Positions 34,771 through 44,405 of a stretch of DNA of 64,000 bases are shown here, in pieces. Numbering within the stretch: position 1 is the stretch's first letter; every line of letters starts with the position of its first letter. Source of the DNA: Erigeron canadensis (lineage: Eukaryota; Streptophyta; Magnoliopsida; Asterales; Asteraceae); the NCBI RefSeq assembly GCF_010389155.1, contig NC_057765.1:20974270-21038269 (forward strand), given 5' to 3'. The notes beneath the pieces are model-generated. The model searched no databases and was not told the DNA's origin. It was given only the letters and a program-made list of their open reading frames with translations. The translations under genes were made by a program, and so were the position numbers.

Positions 34771-34889
34771 AGTACACAAAGGCGTTCAATACCTTGCTTC
34801 TCACCCTGATATATATAAGAAAACATTACAATTTATAGAATCACAGAAGTATTGAATGATAAGATAACAAAGGTAGTATACAAAGGCGT
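34771..34889 (-). repeat. Conserved GCCTTTGT motif, two copies (family C)
   Basis: The minus strand reads GAACGCCTTTGTGTACT (34787-34771) and GAACGCCTTTGTATACT (34889-34873), each preceded by AAGGTATT. Family B has two copies of the same motif just after its pol stop (43470-43556). Shared noncoding words between otherwise diverged families are unusual. Confidence 0.8.
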
Positions 34890-35030
34890 TCAATACCTTG
34901 CTTATTACCCTAATACTCATGAAAATTATAACTGGACCCACATATAACACATTCACATTTATCAAGACTTAATAAAATTGACATAGACAATAATTTTTAG
35001 ACAATAACGAAAAATTGATAAAGTTAGGTG

Positions 35031-35816
35031 TTTGCCGAGCTTACTGCTCGGCAGATGGTATAAAAGAAAAATTTTGCCCATTAACATTACAAGTATGAAA
35101 AATGGTTTTGGAACAGATTTTGGGCAACTTGTAAGATTTGCCGAGCAAAAACTTTGGCAGACAGAAGAAATGCATTCCAGTGTGAATGTCGATGAAGTCT
35201 AAGATATGTCGAGCAAATACCTCGGCGTATAGAACAAATAGATTGGACTTCACTTTAAATACATGAAAATTAGTATAATTTGAAAAATATGACTTAGAAA
35301 CTTTTTCAAGAAATTTGTGATTTGCCGAGCTCATTGCTCTGCAAATGGTTGAAATGACTTAGAAAAATTTTCATGTAAAATGTGTTGTTTGCCGAGCTTA
35401 GAGCTATGCAAATAGCTCTATTCAAGAAAAACTTATGAAAATTATATTAAGGAAATCACCTAAAAGTTCTGTAAACAAGTTATTTTGGAAAAAATTTATA
35501 TTGATTTGCCGAGCAAAATGCTCTGCAAATTAGAACATTGGTACTTAAGAAAAATTTTCAATAAAAACTGGAAGTAGTCGAGTTAAAAACTCTACATCAT
35601 TTGAAATCCTTTGAATGAGTTTTGAGAAATCAATGGTTTGCCGAGCAAACACCTCGAAAAATGGCAATCATGATCATGTTATTTATCCCTTATGAAAGTT
35701 TCAGGGTTAGGTTAAACACTTTTAAAGTATGCCGAGTAAAGAGCTCTGCATATAGTTGAAAACACTTGAAAGAAATTTATGAAAACACTTGTTTGCCGAG
35801 CAAACTTCTCGGCATC
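35031..35816 (-). repeat. Array of about ten short stem-loops (GCCGAGC type)
   Basis: Units at 35031-35055, 35137-35161, 35204-35230, 35321-35345, 35388-35412, 35505-35529, about 35575-35598, 35637-35661, 35728-35752 and 35792-35816. The consensus is TTTGCCGAGC, a loop of 5 nt (range 5-7), then GCTCGGCAAA, usually followed by ATGG or ATAG. The first is perfect over GCCGAGC/GCTCGGC. Several others keep pairing through G-U wobble on the minus (sense) strand. Spacing alternates around 65 and 105-117 bp. The DNA between units is not repeated in an obvious way. Confidence 0.85.
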
Positions 35817-35976
35817 CTTTATTAAAGATGGGTATTTACAAGCCCAGAAATTATGAAGGTTTGAAGATGACCGTTGACATTTGTTAAGTAAAACATTGCA
35901 TGTAAAAACAAGTAAAACACATCAATGTTTGAAACAGAAAATGAACATAGAATAAATAGCATGAAAGCAATTAAGT

Positions 35977-36872
35977 TTATAAATCAAGCATTCCAAGTTT
36001 GGTTTTTAGAAAATTGAACCTTTGTTCATCCAGTGGTTTAGTGAAAATGTCAGCCAACTGGTAGTCAGTGGGGACAAAATAGAGTTCGATGTTACCTTTC
36101 TCAACATGATCTTTAATAAAATGGTACCAAACATCTATGTGCTTGGTTTTAGTATGTTGTACTAGATTGCAAGATAATTCAATGGCACTCTTGGAGTGAC
36201 AATAGATAGGAATTCTCTCAAACTGAAATCCATAGTCAGTTAATTGTGTCTTCATCCAAAGAACTTGTGAACAACAGCTAGCTGCAGCAATATATTCAGC
36301 TTCTGCAGTAGATGTGGATACCCAATCCTGCTTCTTTGAGGACCAACTTACCAACCTATCCCCTAAAAACTGTACACTTCCCGAAGTGCTCTTTCTATCT
36401 AACTTACAAACTGCATGGACAACATCTGAGTATGCAACTAATTGAAAGCTGGTATCCTTTGGATACCACAAACCAAGGTTCACTAACCAAGGTTCACTGT
36501 GCCTTTAAGGTAACGGAAAATCCGTTTGACGGCCTGAAAATGACTTTCTTTGGGATTGGCCTGGTACCTTGCATACATACATGTGGAAAACATAATATCC
36601 GGGCGACTGGCATTCAAATACATTAGTGACCCTATCATACTGCGATATGTCTTTTGATCAAAAGATTTACCATTTAAATCCGCATGAATTTTTGTTTGAG
36701 TTTCCATGGGTGTTCCAATTGGTTGGCAATTTATCATATCAAACTTTTTCAACATGTCAAGGATATCCTTATTTTGACAAATAAATGTACCATTGGACAA
36801 TTGTTTGACTTGAAGACCAAGGAAAAAGTTTAATTCACCCATCATACTCATTTCAAATTTGCTAATCATCAC
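35977..36872 (-). pseudogene. pol: Family C RT C-terminus and RNase H
   Basis: 36872-36483: SKFEMSMMGELNFFLGLQVKQ through YRSMIGSLMYLNASRPDIMF and the RT connection (VKRIFRYLKGT). A short duplication (GGTTCACTAACCAA at about 36475-36500) shifts the frame, then 36483-35977 gives RNase H (LDRKSTSGSVQFLGDRLVSW, STAEAEYIAAASCCSQ, HSKSAIE, TDYQLADIFTKPL). The YVDD box and everything upstream is lost. The catalytic YSDADxAG segment reads YSDVVHAV, also damaged. Confidence 0.88.
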
Positions 36873-36919
36873 TGCAGAAAAATTCTTGAAGTACTAAGGG
36901 TTAGTCGACCCAAAAATTA

Positions 36920-37023
36920 TGTAGATGCAGATTCGTTGTGACAATCGCAACATACATTTGATTATCGTTTATGTTTTAGGAACTATGATTGTAATCATTT
37001 AAATAAGAACTTGTGTTGATATC
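36920..37023 (+). repeat. Family A LTR fragment, first 104 bp (A4)
   Basis: TGTAGATGCAGATTCGTTGT... matches 16353-16456 and then stops at GTTGATATC where the family B LTR begins. The A LTR resumes at 49255 at the equivalent of about 16580, so about 120 bp of A LTR are missing around the B element. Confidence 0.85.
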
Positions 37024-37963
37024 TGTTAGGCCCAGATTTACTGGACTCACACCAGACGTAACTACTGGAGCCCTCTGAAGATTTGTCCAGAAATTATGTG
37101 AAGACTAGTGAACCATTTACTTGTACAAAAATCTGGATTCCACCAAATTGGTTTACTGGACTTCACTCCAGTCAAGATCTTTCCACTGAAGAACATTCTC
37201 ACTGAAGTCAAAGACTGAAGTCTGAAGAAAGAAGTCTGACAAATAGCGGAGCTCACTGAAATACTTACCAGATCTCCTGACTGGAGTCCTTGTCAGTGTT
37301 CTAGACCTTTACATGCCTTTAACCGGATAATCCATTTGTCCTTTGTTAAAAGCCTTACACGCATGTAAAGGTGGTTGGTTAATTAGAAGACAAGTCACTG
37401 TCATGTGACTTTATTCTTGTACTTTAATCAATGTTTTTAAGGAATTAATGTAATTTCTTAAATGCATGTAACCATATTTGTACATCAAAAAGAATATTAT
37501 ATTTATTCTTTTTGCCTATAAATACCAAGTCACTTCCTCGTCCAATACATATACTTTTGCAATTTGGTGCCTTTGCTCAAATACTCTCGATCTAAACAGT
37601 TATACTTCACAACTTTAAGTATTTCGATGAAAGAGTTTATTTAGCAAAGATTAGATCACTTGTAATTCATAGGTTGTTTAGATACTTACTTTGTAATATC
37701 TTGTTCCGCAACAACCTTGTATTTTATTTAACATCAATAAAGAAAATACACTTGAAAATTACATTGTGTCTCACCATTTACTTATTTGCTTATCTTTATA
37801 TTGCTTAAGTACGTATTACGTTATATATATTCTTGCATTTATATTAATCGTAATACTAGTCCAATCTAGTGCTTACTTGACCTTTAATACTAGTCATCTC
37901 TAGTGATTACTTGATTTGTTATTCTACACTTGTCGGTTAAACCATCGAGTGAGGGACTTCACA
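37024..37963 (+). repeat. Element B 5' LTR
   Basis: 940 bp, from TGTTAGGCCCAGATTTACTGG to GGACTTCACA. TATAAATA at 37517-37524. It is full of CTGGA/TCCAG words, some forming small hairpins. Against the 3' LTR it lacks about 41 bp after TTCTAGACCTT and has an extra block near 37767-37815, besides many substitutions, so the insertion is not recent. Confidence 0.92.
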
Positions 37964-37965
37964 AT

Positions 37966-37977
37966 TGGTATCAGAGC
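37966..37977 (+). other. Primer-binding site of element B
   Basis: TGGTATCAGAGC, two bases after the LTR end; complementary to the 3' end of initiator tRNA-Met, as in the other copia elements here. Confidence 0.95.
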
Positions 37978-38015
37978 AGAAGGCTAACATACTTGCCTAG
38001 ATCTGTATTCTCTCG

Positions 38016-40407
38016 ATGGCCAACCCAGAGAATACACAAGGAAACCCTTTAAATACTGGACCTCCACCCATAAATGAATTTGAACAAACCAATGACCATG
38101 CTAACAATAATCCTCCACCACCACCTCCTATTCCTGCTTCTCCACACGTGCATGTGCGCTACTCAAATACTCCCGTTCCCAAATTCAGTGGGAATGGTGA
38201 TGAATTTGGCACGTGGAAGGCTAGGATGTTATTACATGTTACTGGTATTGAGAGGAATATGATTAAAATTTTAAATGAAGGACCCTATATTCCTAGAAGT
38301 CCTCTCAATCCACTTCTTGATCCAACTGGAGCAACATCTGGGAGGGAAAAGAGAGAGGAACATTGGTCTGAAGAGGAAATGAGACCTGTCAATATTGACA
38401 CTACCTTAAAAGTCATGATCCTCGGGGCTGTTCCTGAAGCTCTAATTCCTACACTAGTGCTTTATCCCAGTGCCAAAAGCATGTGGGATGAACTAGTAAA
38501 CCAGTATGAAGGTGGTGATGATACTATTGTTACCACGAAAGTGGCCTTAAATAAGAAGTACGAGTCATTTTTTGCCCTACCCAATGAATCATTAACTGGT
38601 ACCTACACCAGATTTATGTCTATCATAAACCAGTTAAGAGGGCTTGGGGTAGAGAAGGAGAAGGACATACTTCTTGAAAAATTTTGTGATATTCTTCCTT
38701 CAAAATGGTCTCATATGATCGTGGTCTTAAGACAAGGTAAAACCTTGCATTCCCATACTCTGTCATCTTTGTATGGAGCCTTCAGATTCACTGAAGAGAA
38801 TCAAGCCCAGAGAATTGAGGCAGAAAAAGATGCTATTAATCATGCTTCCAGTAGTTCCCCAGTGGTTAGTCATACTGAACCACCATGTGCAGCATTAATG
38901 TCTTCCGAGAATGTATTTTCTATGAAGAAGATGATGTCTGAATTAATGGATTCTGGAGTCATGAATAATATCTCTCCAGATTACGATGAAACTGACAGTG
39001 ATGATCTAATGGCTATGATGGCTAAAACGTTTAACCGTTTCAAAGCCAGAGCTAACAGACCCACTGGACACAATGCACACAGTTCTTCCACTTTATGACC
39101 AATTTGACATGCTTCAAGTGTGGCAGAAAAGGTTACTTCATGAAAGAGTGCAAGTCCAATCAGTTTGTCTCACAATCTGGTCCATCACCTTCTTATAACA
39201 AGCCTGATGATAGCTACAGATTAAAATACAAAAAGCTTAAGGCTCAAATTGCTCTCATGTCTGCAGAAAAAGATAATAATAAATGCATGGTGGCAAAAGA
39301 AGAATGGGTTCCCTTTAATGACTCATCAGTCGATGATGAAGAGGAAAGAGATTATTGTTACATGGCTCTAGCTGATGAAGAGCATCTGGTGAAAGAAGAT
39401 GTCACATCTGGAAGATGGGTGGACATTGTCATTAAAAAGGTAATAGATTATGACAAAGAAACTGATCCTGAGTTAAAATTGGACATTGCTGAAGCTTTAA
39501 ACTCTGATTTAATGTTTGTGGAAACTGTTCGTTCAGAAATGTCAAATAACTTTGAAACAGATTTTTTTGAAATGACAAACTTACAATCTAAGTTAAAAGA
39601 ATTGCAAGATATTGAACTAGCTTTCAAAGCACAAGTTTTGGTTACTGAACAACTGGTCCAAGAAAAGGAAGAATTGGAAAATCTTTTATCAAAAGAAAAA
39701 CTTGTTATCCAGTCATGGCTTGAGACCAAGAAACCATATGATGCTGCACGTAACCAGTACCCCTCCCAAAAACGTGCATATCTAGGGGGTGATGTTAATG
39801 CTGTTGCATTAATACCTGTTGTTGATCGACTGCCTGAAGTGTTAAAACCTAGCAGTATCTATGATGAACCAACAACACCCAAAACTTGTATTATTCCTCC
39901 TGTTCAATTGTCTGAGGTTAAGACTGGAGCTCCACAGATGAATGCTCCAGTCAAGAAGGTGAAGCAGAATAAACCTTTGCCTCAATCTTCTTCTAAAGAT
40001 CTAAAGAACCCCAGGTTCAGAAAAAGAAGAATGTTGTTCCTCCACCTAAGCCAAAAGTACAGTCAACTGGAAAGGCTATGGTGTCATCTGAAGAAAATAT
40101 TTTCTTAAGGTTAGAAAGTCAGTTTCAACTACTGGCACGACAAGTTCAAAGTTGTAATGCAAGAATTAACAATTTTGAGGGTACTTCATCTGGCCCTAAA
40201 CAAAATACAAAACCTTTTTCAAAGAAAGAAAAATCGAGCACACCTATTGTTAAGCAAAAGAAAAAGGTTTCAAAACTGTCAGCTCCAGTGGTGTTTACTG
40301 AGAAACCCACTATTTTTGAAAGTGAAATCAACCGGATACCTGCTGGGATCCTTCCTTGTGGATCCAGAGAACCCATCAGTCGATGGGTTCACATACCTTT
40401 AAACTAA
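38016..40407 (+). pseudogene. gag: Element B gag
   Basis: ATG at 38016, only 38 bp after the PBS. A Pro-rich N-terminus precedes the copia gag domain (PVPKFSGNGDEFGTWKARML, WDELVNQYEGGDD, LRGLGVEKEKDILLEKFCDILP; UBN2-like). A frameshift near 39090 leads into a zinc knuckle with C, C and C in place but Tyr instead of His (CFKCGRKGYFMKEC), explained by CAC to TAC. Coiled-coil-like Glu/Lys-rich sequence follows (TNLQSKLKELQDIELAFKA). A further shift near 40020. It ends ISRWVHIPLN with TAA, equivalent to KVWVPFRN in family A. Confidence 0.85.
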
Positions 40408-40414
40408 TAATCTG

Positions 40415-43400
40415 GTGGATATGCAGGGCGATCGAAATAAATATATTTGGTATCTTGACAGAGCTGCTGGCAAGACAATGATCGGATGTAAGACCCTGCT
40501 GGAGGAGTTTGAAGTTTCAGACGGACCCTCCATTACTTTTGTAAATGATGGTTCTGGAAAGACTGAGGGATATGGTGTTCTGAACAATGGTCAAGTCAAA
40601 TTCAGACGAGTGGCTTATGTAAATGGGTTGAAGTACAATCTCATAAGTGTGAGCCAGTTGTGTGATGATGGCTACCAGGTGTTATTCAACATCTCTCATG
40701 GCATCGTATTTAATAAGGATTGGAAGGTAGTATTGATTGCTCCCAGGAAAGGGAATGTGTACATAATGGATATGGAAAGCTCTCCTTCAGAGCAGTGTTT
40801 CTATACCAAGGCTAATGAAGACACAAACTGGTTATGGCATAAAAGGTTGTCCCATTTAAATTTCAAAAATATTAGTAAGTTGTCCAGAAAACAACTTGCA
40901 GATGGGATACCTTCTGTCTCCTTCAAAAAGGAAAGGCCATGTCGAGGATGTGAGATGGGGAAGCAGAAACGCACCAGTTTCAAAACAAAATAGAATTTTA
41001 GCATATCTGAACCTCTTCACATGCTTCATATGGACTTCTTTGGTTCAGTGAATGTTCAGACTCGTGCTGGTAAGAAATATACCCTGGTAGTTGTTGATGA
41101 ATACTCCAGATATTGTTGGGTAATATTTCTTAGATCAAAGAATGAAACTGTTGCTGAAATCATCGCTCTTATCAAGCAAATTGAACTCAAATACAAGCGA
41201 AAAGTGTGTCAGTTAAGAAGTGATAATGGAACAGAATTCCAGTATACATTCTGAACAACTCCAGTCAGTTAGGCAAATTTGATGCCAAAGCTGATGAGGG
41301 AAATTTCTTAGGATATTCAGCCATTCGCAAAGCCTTCAGAGTCTACAACATTTGATGAGTCAATACATGTCACATTTGATGAGTGAAATGAAGCAATCAA
41401 TAAAAGGCCAACCCTTAATTTTCCCTCAGAAAGTCCAATTATCTTTGGTGAATCTGATCCTATCAACTACAATAAAGATTTATCTGATAAAGATGCTTCC
41501 AGTCATCCTGACTTGGAACCAGTGCAATTTGAAAAACCTTCCAGTAATACTTCATTCTATCCTTCAATAAGTTTCAAACTACCCTCTAAACTTGTTATTG
41601 GATCAGATGTTCGTACTACTCCTCCAGTATCAGATTCAATTGATCTTGAGCCAGTATTCCAAGAAATGCCTTTAAATGAAGAATTTCATGATGCAAATCG
41701 TGATCTTACGGATTCAATTGAAGATGTTGAATTTGTCTGGCAAGATCCTACTCCAGAGAATCAATTGAATTCTTGCACTGATATTGTTGTAAGAAACAAT
41801 CCTGGTCAATAATCTAAGTGGACAAAAGGTCACCCAATCACCCAGATTATAGGTGACTCCAGTAGAGGGGTTCAGACCAGAAGTGCCTCTAGTGAACAAT
41901 GTTTATATGTCAGCTTCTTGTCACTGATGGAACCAAAAAAGATTGACGAGGCATTGAATGACCCAAGCTGGGTGATAGCTATGCATGAAGAGCTTCACCA
42001 GTTCGAACGAAATAAAGTTTGGAATCTGGTTCCTCCTCCAGTTGGCAAGAAAAAACCAATTGGAACCAGATGGGTCTTAAGGAATAAAGTTGACGAAGAT
42101 GGTCATGTGGTTAGAAATAAGGCCAGATTGGTGGCACAAGGGTATGTCCAGACAGACCTTGACTTTGAAGAATCATTTGCACCAGTAGCAAGGTTAGTAG
42201 CCATCAGAATGTTTTTAGCCTTTGCTGCTCATCTTAAATTCAAGGTCTACCAGATGGACGTAAAAAGTGCATTTTTGAATGGAGAATTAGAAGAATAAGT
42301 TTTTGTCAAGCAACCTCCAGGCTTCATTAATGAAAAGCATCCACATTGTGTATATCGTCTGGACAAGGCACTGTATGGCCTCAGATAAGCCCCTCGAGCT
42401 TGGTATGATACTTTGACTAAACACTTATCAGAAAATGGTTTCAAAAGAGGTGCAATTGACAATACCTTATTTATTCTTCGTGAAAGAGGTAATCTTCTGT
42501 TGGTACAAGTTTATGTTGATGATATTATTTTTGGTTCTACTGATGAATCTTTGTGCAAGAAATTCTCAAAAATCATGTCTTCAAAATTTGAAATGAGTTT
42601 AATGGGTGAATTAACATTTTTTCTTGGACTCCAGATTAAACAAACCAGTGATGGTATTTTTATTAATCAAGAAAAATATGTTAGAGATATTTTAAGAAAA
42701 TTCGATATGAACTCTTCACCCTCAAAATCAACTCCTATTTCTGCACCTTTAACAATAGATTCAGACCCTGATGGGAAGCTAGTGAACACCACTGCCTATA
42801 GAGGCATGATTGGTTCACTAATGTATTTAACTGCCAGTAGACCAGATATAATATTTGCAACATGTCTTTGTGCCAGATATCAGTCTAACCCAAAAGAATC
42901 TCATCTGGCGGCTGTAAAGCGCATTCTGAAGTACCTTAAGGGTACTCCCAGTTTGGGTTTTTGGTATCCCAAAGGCTCAGGCTTAGATCTAATGGGTTAT
43001 TCAGATTCAGATCATGCAGGTTGTAAGATAGACAGGAAATCTACTACTGGTGGATGTCATTTCCTTGGTGGCAAACTGGTGAGCTGGACTAGTAAGAAGC
43101 AAACTTCAGTTTCTTTATCCACTGTTGAAGCAGAATATGTGTCTGCAGCCAGTTGTTGTGCTCAGATACTCTGGATGAAGCACCAGTTGCTTGATTATGG
43201 TATTAAGTATTCAAAGACTCCTATCTTTTGTGACAATACCAGTACCATTGCTATCTCAAACAATCCAGTCATGTACTCCAAGACGAAACACATTGATGTC
43301 AGGTATCATTTTATTCACGATCATGTAATGAAGAATGATGTTGAAATCCACTTTATTCCCACTGATAAACAACTTGCTGACATCTTTACAAAACCTTTGG

Positions 43401-43453
43401 ATGAAAAAACTTTTCAAAATCTTGTCAGTGAGTTGGGAATGTTGAACCCTTAA
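40415..43453 (+). pseudogene. pol: Element B pol (protease, integrase, RT, RNase H), broken
   Basis: A different frame from gag. The protease site reads WYLDRAAGK where DSGCS is expected, so the catalytic triad is lost. The pre-integrase zinc site is kept (LWHKRLSHLNF...CRGCEMGK). TAG at 40991. The integrase core has HMDFFGS and RSDNGTEFQ, then about 200 or more residues including the catalytic Glu are deleted near 41250. The linker has a stop at 41810. [13 protein letters not shown]; stops at 42296 and 42386; YVDD at 42512-42523. RNase H is intact to the end (DSDHAGCKIDRK, STVEAEYVSAAS, DNTSTIA, TKPLDEKTF). Confidence 0.9.
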
Positions 43454-43469
43454 TCTGGAACCTTGTTAT

Positions 43470-43556
43470 GAACGCCTTTGTGACACTGGCAAGGTTTCTT
43501 TGATTCCAGATTTATAAATCTATGCCAGTAAAGCTATCGAATGCCTTTGTGATACT
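43470..43556 (+). repeat. Conserved GCCTTTGT motif, two copies (element B)
   Basis: GAACGCCTTTGTGACACT at 43470-43487 and GAATGCCTTTGTGATACT at 43539-43556, beginning 17 bp after the pol stop. Same motif and same copy number as in family C (34771-34889), in the same position relative to pol and ORF3. Confidence 0.8.
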
Positions 43557-43846
43557 ATCTTTGCACTGATAGATTTATGGATCACCATTCCAGGGGAAAG
43601 ACTCATACCACATTTTATATATATATATATCTAAGTTTTAAGGGGAATTTATTTTCTCACTGGATAATTATTTTTAAAAAAAAATGTTTCTAGTACCTTG
43701 TAAATGTGTCCCTCTCATTAATACTGAATAAGTTGATGTGCATGTTTGAAGTAACTCTTGTTTCTTTGTAAATGTGTCCCTGTCATTTGTTTATATTAGT
43801 TGATGTGCGTGTTTGAGGATTACCAGAATGGTCAATCTGGGTATTT

Positions 43847-43923
43847 ACTGGAGTGTCCCTCCAGTGTACCATTAATGCATGTCTGTACTGGCCTAATCCA
43901 CCAGTGAAACTGGAGTGTCCAGT
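43847..43923 (+). repeat. Three ACTGG stem-loops in the B spacer
   Basis: ACTGGAG (43847-43853), loop TGTCC, CTCCAGT (43859-43865) is a perfect 7-bp stem. ACTGG (43887-43891) pairs with CCAGT (43901-43905). ACTGG (43909-43913), loop AGTGT, CCAGT (43919-43923). The same words recur in the LTRs, for example GTCCAG (48324-48329) ATTTA CTGGAC (48335-48340). Confidence 0.75.
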
Positions 43924-44244
43924 CAACCTTCAGATGCATTAAAATGAGTCTATGTGTGTCAAATCATTTCTTTTTAATATTTTAAGGATAGTGCATGCCC
44001 ACCCGACAAATTTTTTATCTGGACAGTTACTGTTCAGCTTACGTAGCATGACACTTTCAATTTTAATGATGGTTTTTGTTACCTTGGGAAGACAAAAAGT
44101 GTTAGTGGGCATTTTTGTACGTTGTCAACCGTCATACATTTATGTGTGATGGGAAACATTAAATGCGGATGTCAAAACCGATCAAAACTGTTTTGAATTT
44201 TTTTTTTCAAACTTACCGTTTGGAATTCCATTTTCTCTTTCCTC

Positions 44245-44252
44245 TATAAATA
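44245..44252 (+). promoter_or_regulatory. Candidate internal TATA box for ORF3 (element B)
   Basis: TATAAATA in CCTCTATAAATACTCGC, 161 bp before the ORF3 ATG, followed by a C/T-rich leader that looks like an ordinary plant 5' UTR (ACTCTCCAATCATCATCATC). The distance and context are much like a cellular gene promoter. Together with family A this argues that ORF3 is made from its own transcript. Confidence 0.55.
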
Positions 44253-44405
44253 CTCGCATTTACCTTCACTCCAGATTAATCTCGAAAAATCATTTACTCC
44301 CAAATCTTCAAATTCCTTCATTTATTTCCTTCGTCATTACTCTCCAATCATCATCATCTCTCTTATTAAATTTCAGCTTTCACTTTCATTTTCATAATAT
44401 CTATA

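Larger units (their letters stand above)
34458..35976 (-). other. Family C post-pol spacer
   Basis: 1.5 kb without a supported gene between RNase H and ORF3. It contains the stem-loop array (35031-35816) and two copies of a 45-bp direct repeat (about 34767-34811 and 34868-34912) around an AAGGCGTTCAATACCTTGCTT core. The missing N-terminus of ORF3 suggests a deletion near 34460-34700. Confidence 0.75.
30318..36919 (-). mobile_element. Family C Sirevirus-like copia element, 5' truncated
   Basis: In minus-strand order: RT end and RNase H (36872-35977), a spacer with a stem-loop array, ORF3 (34457-30771), polypurine tract, 3' LTR (30584-30318). Gag, protease, integrase and the first part of RT are missing; the break at about 36870-36919 adjoins the 5' LTR of A4. 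Five bases left of the LTR are GGAAG; the partner duplication is not available. Confidence 0.8.
43454..44405 (+). other. Element B post-pol spacer and ORF3 leader
   Basis: About 950 bp, noncoding. It holds two GCCTTTGT motifs, three ACTGG stem-loops, a promoter-like TATA box and a pyrimidine-rich leader (44250-44405) ending TCATAATATCTATA before the ORF3 ATG. A (TA)n tract occurs at 43616-43631. Confidence 0.75.

Noticed and set aside
35031..35816. CRISPR array or tRNA-like cluster
   Set aside because: The repeated part is a short stem-loop with variable, unrelated intervals, inside a retrotransposon, in a eukaryote.
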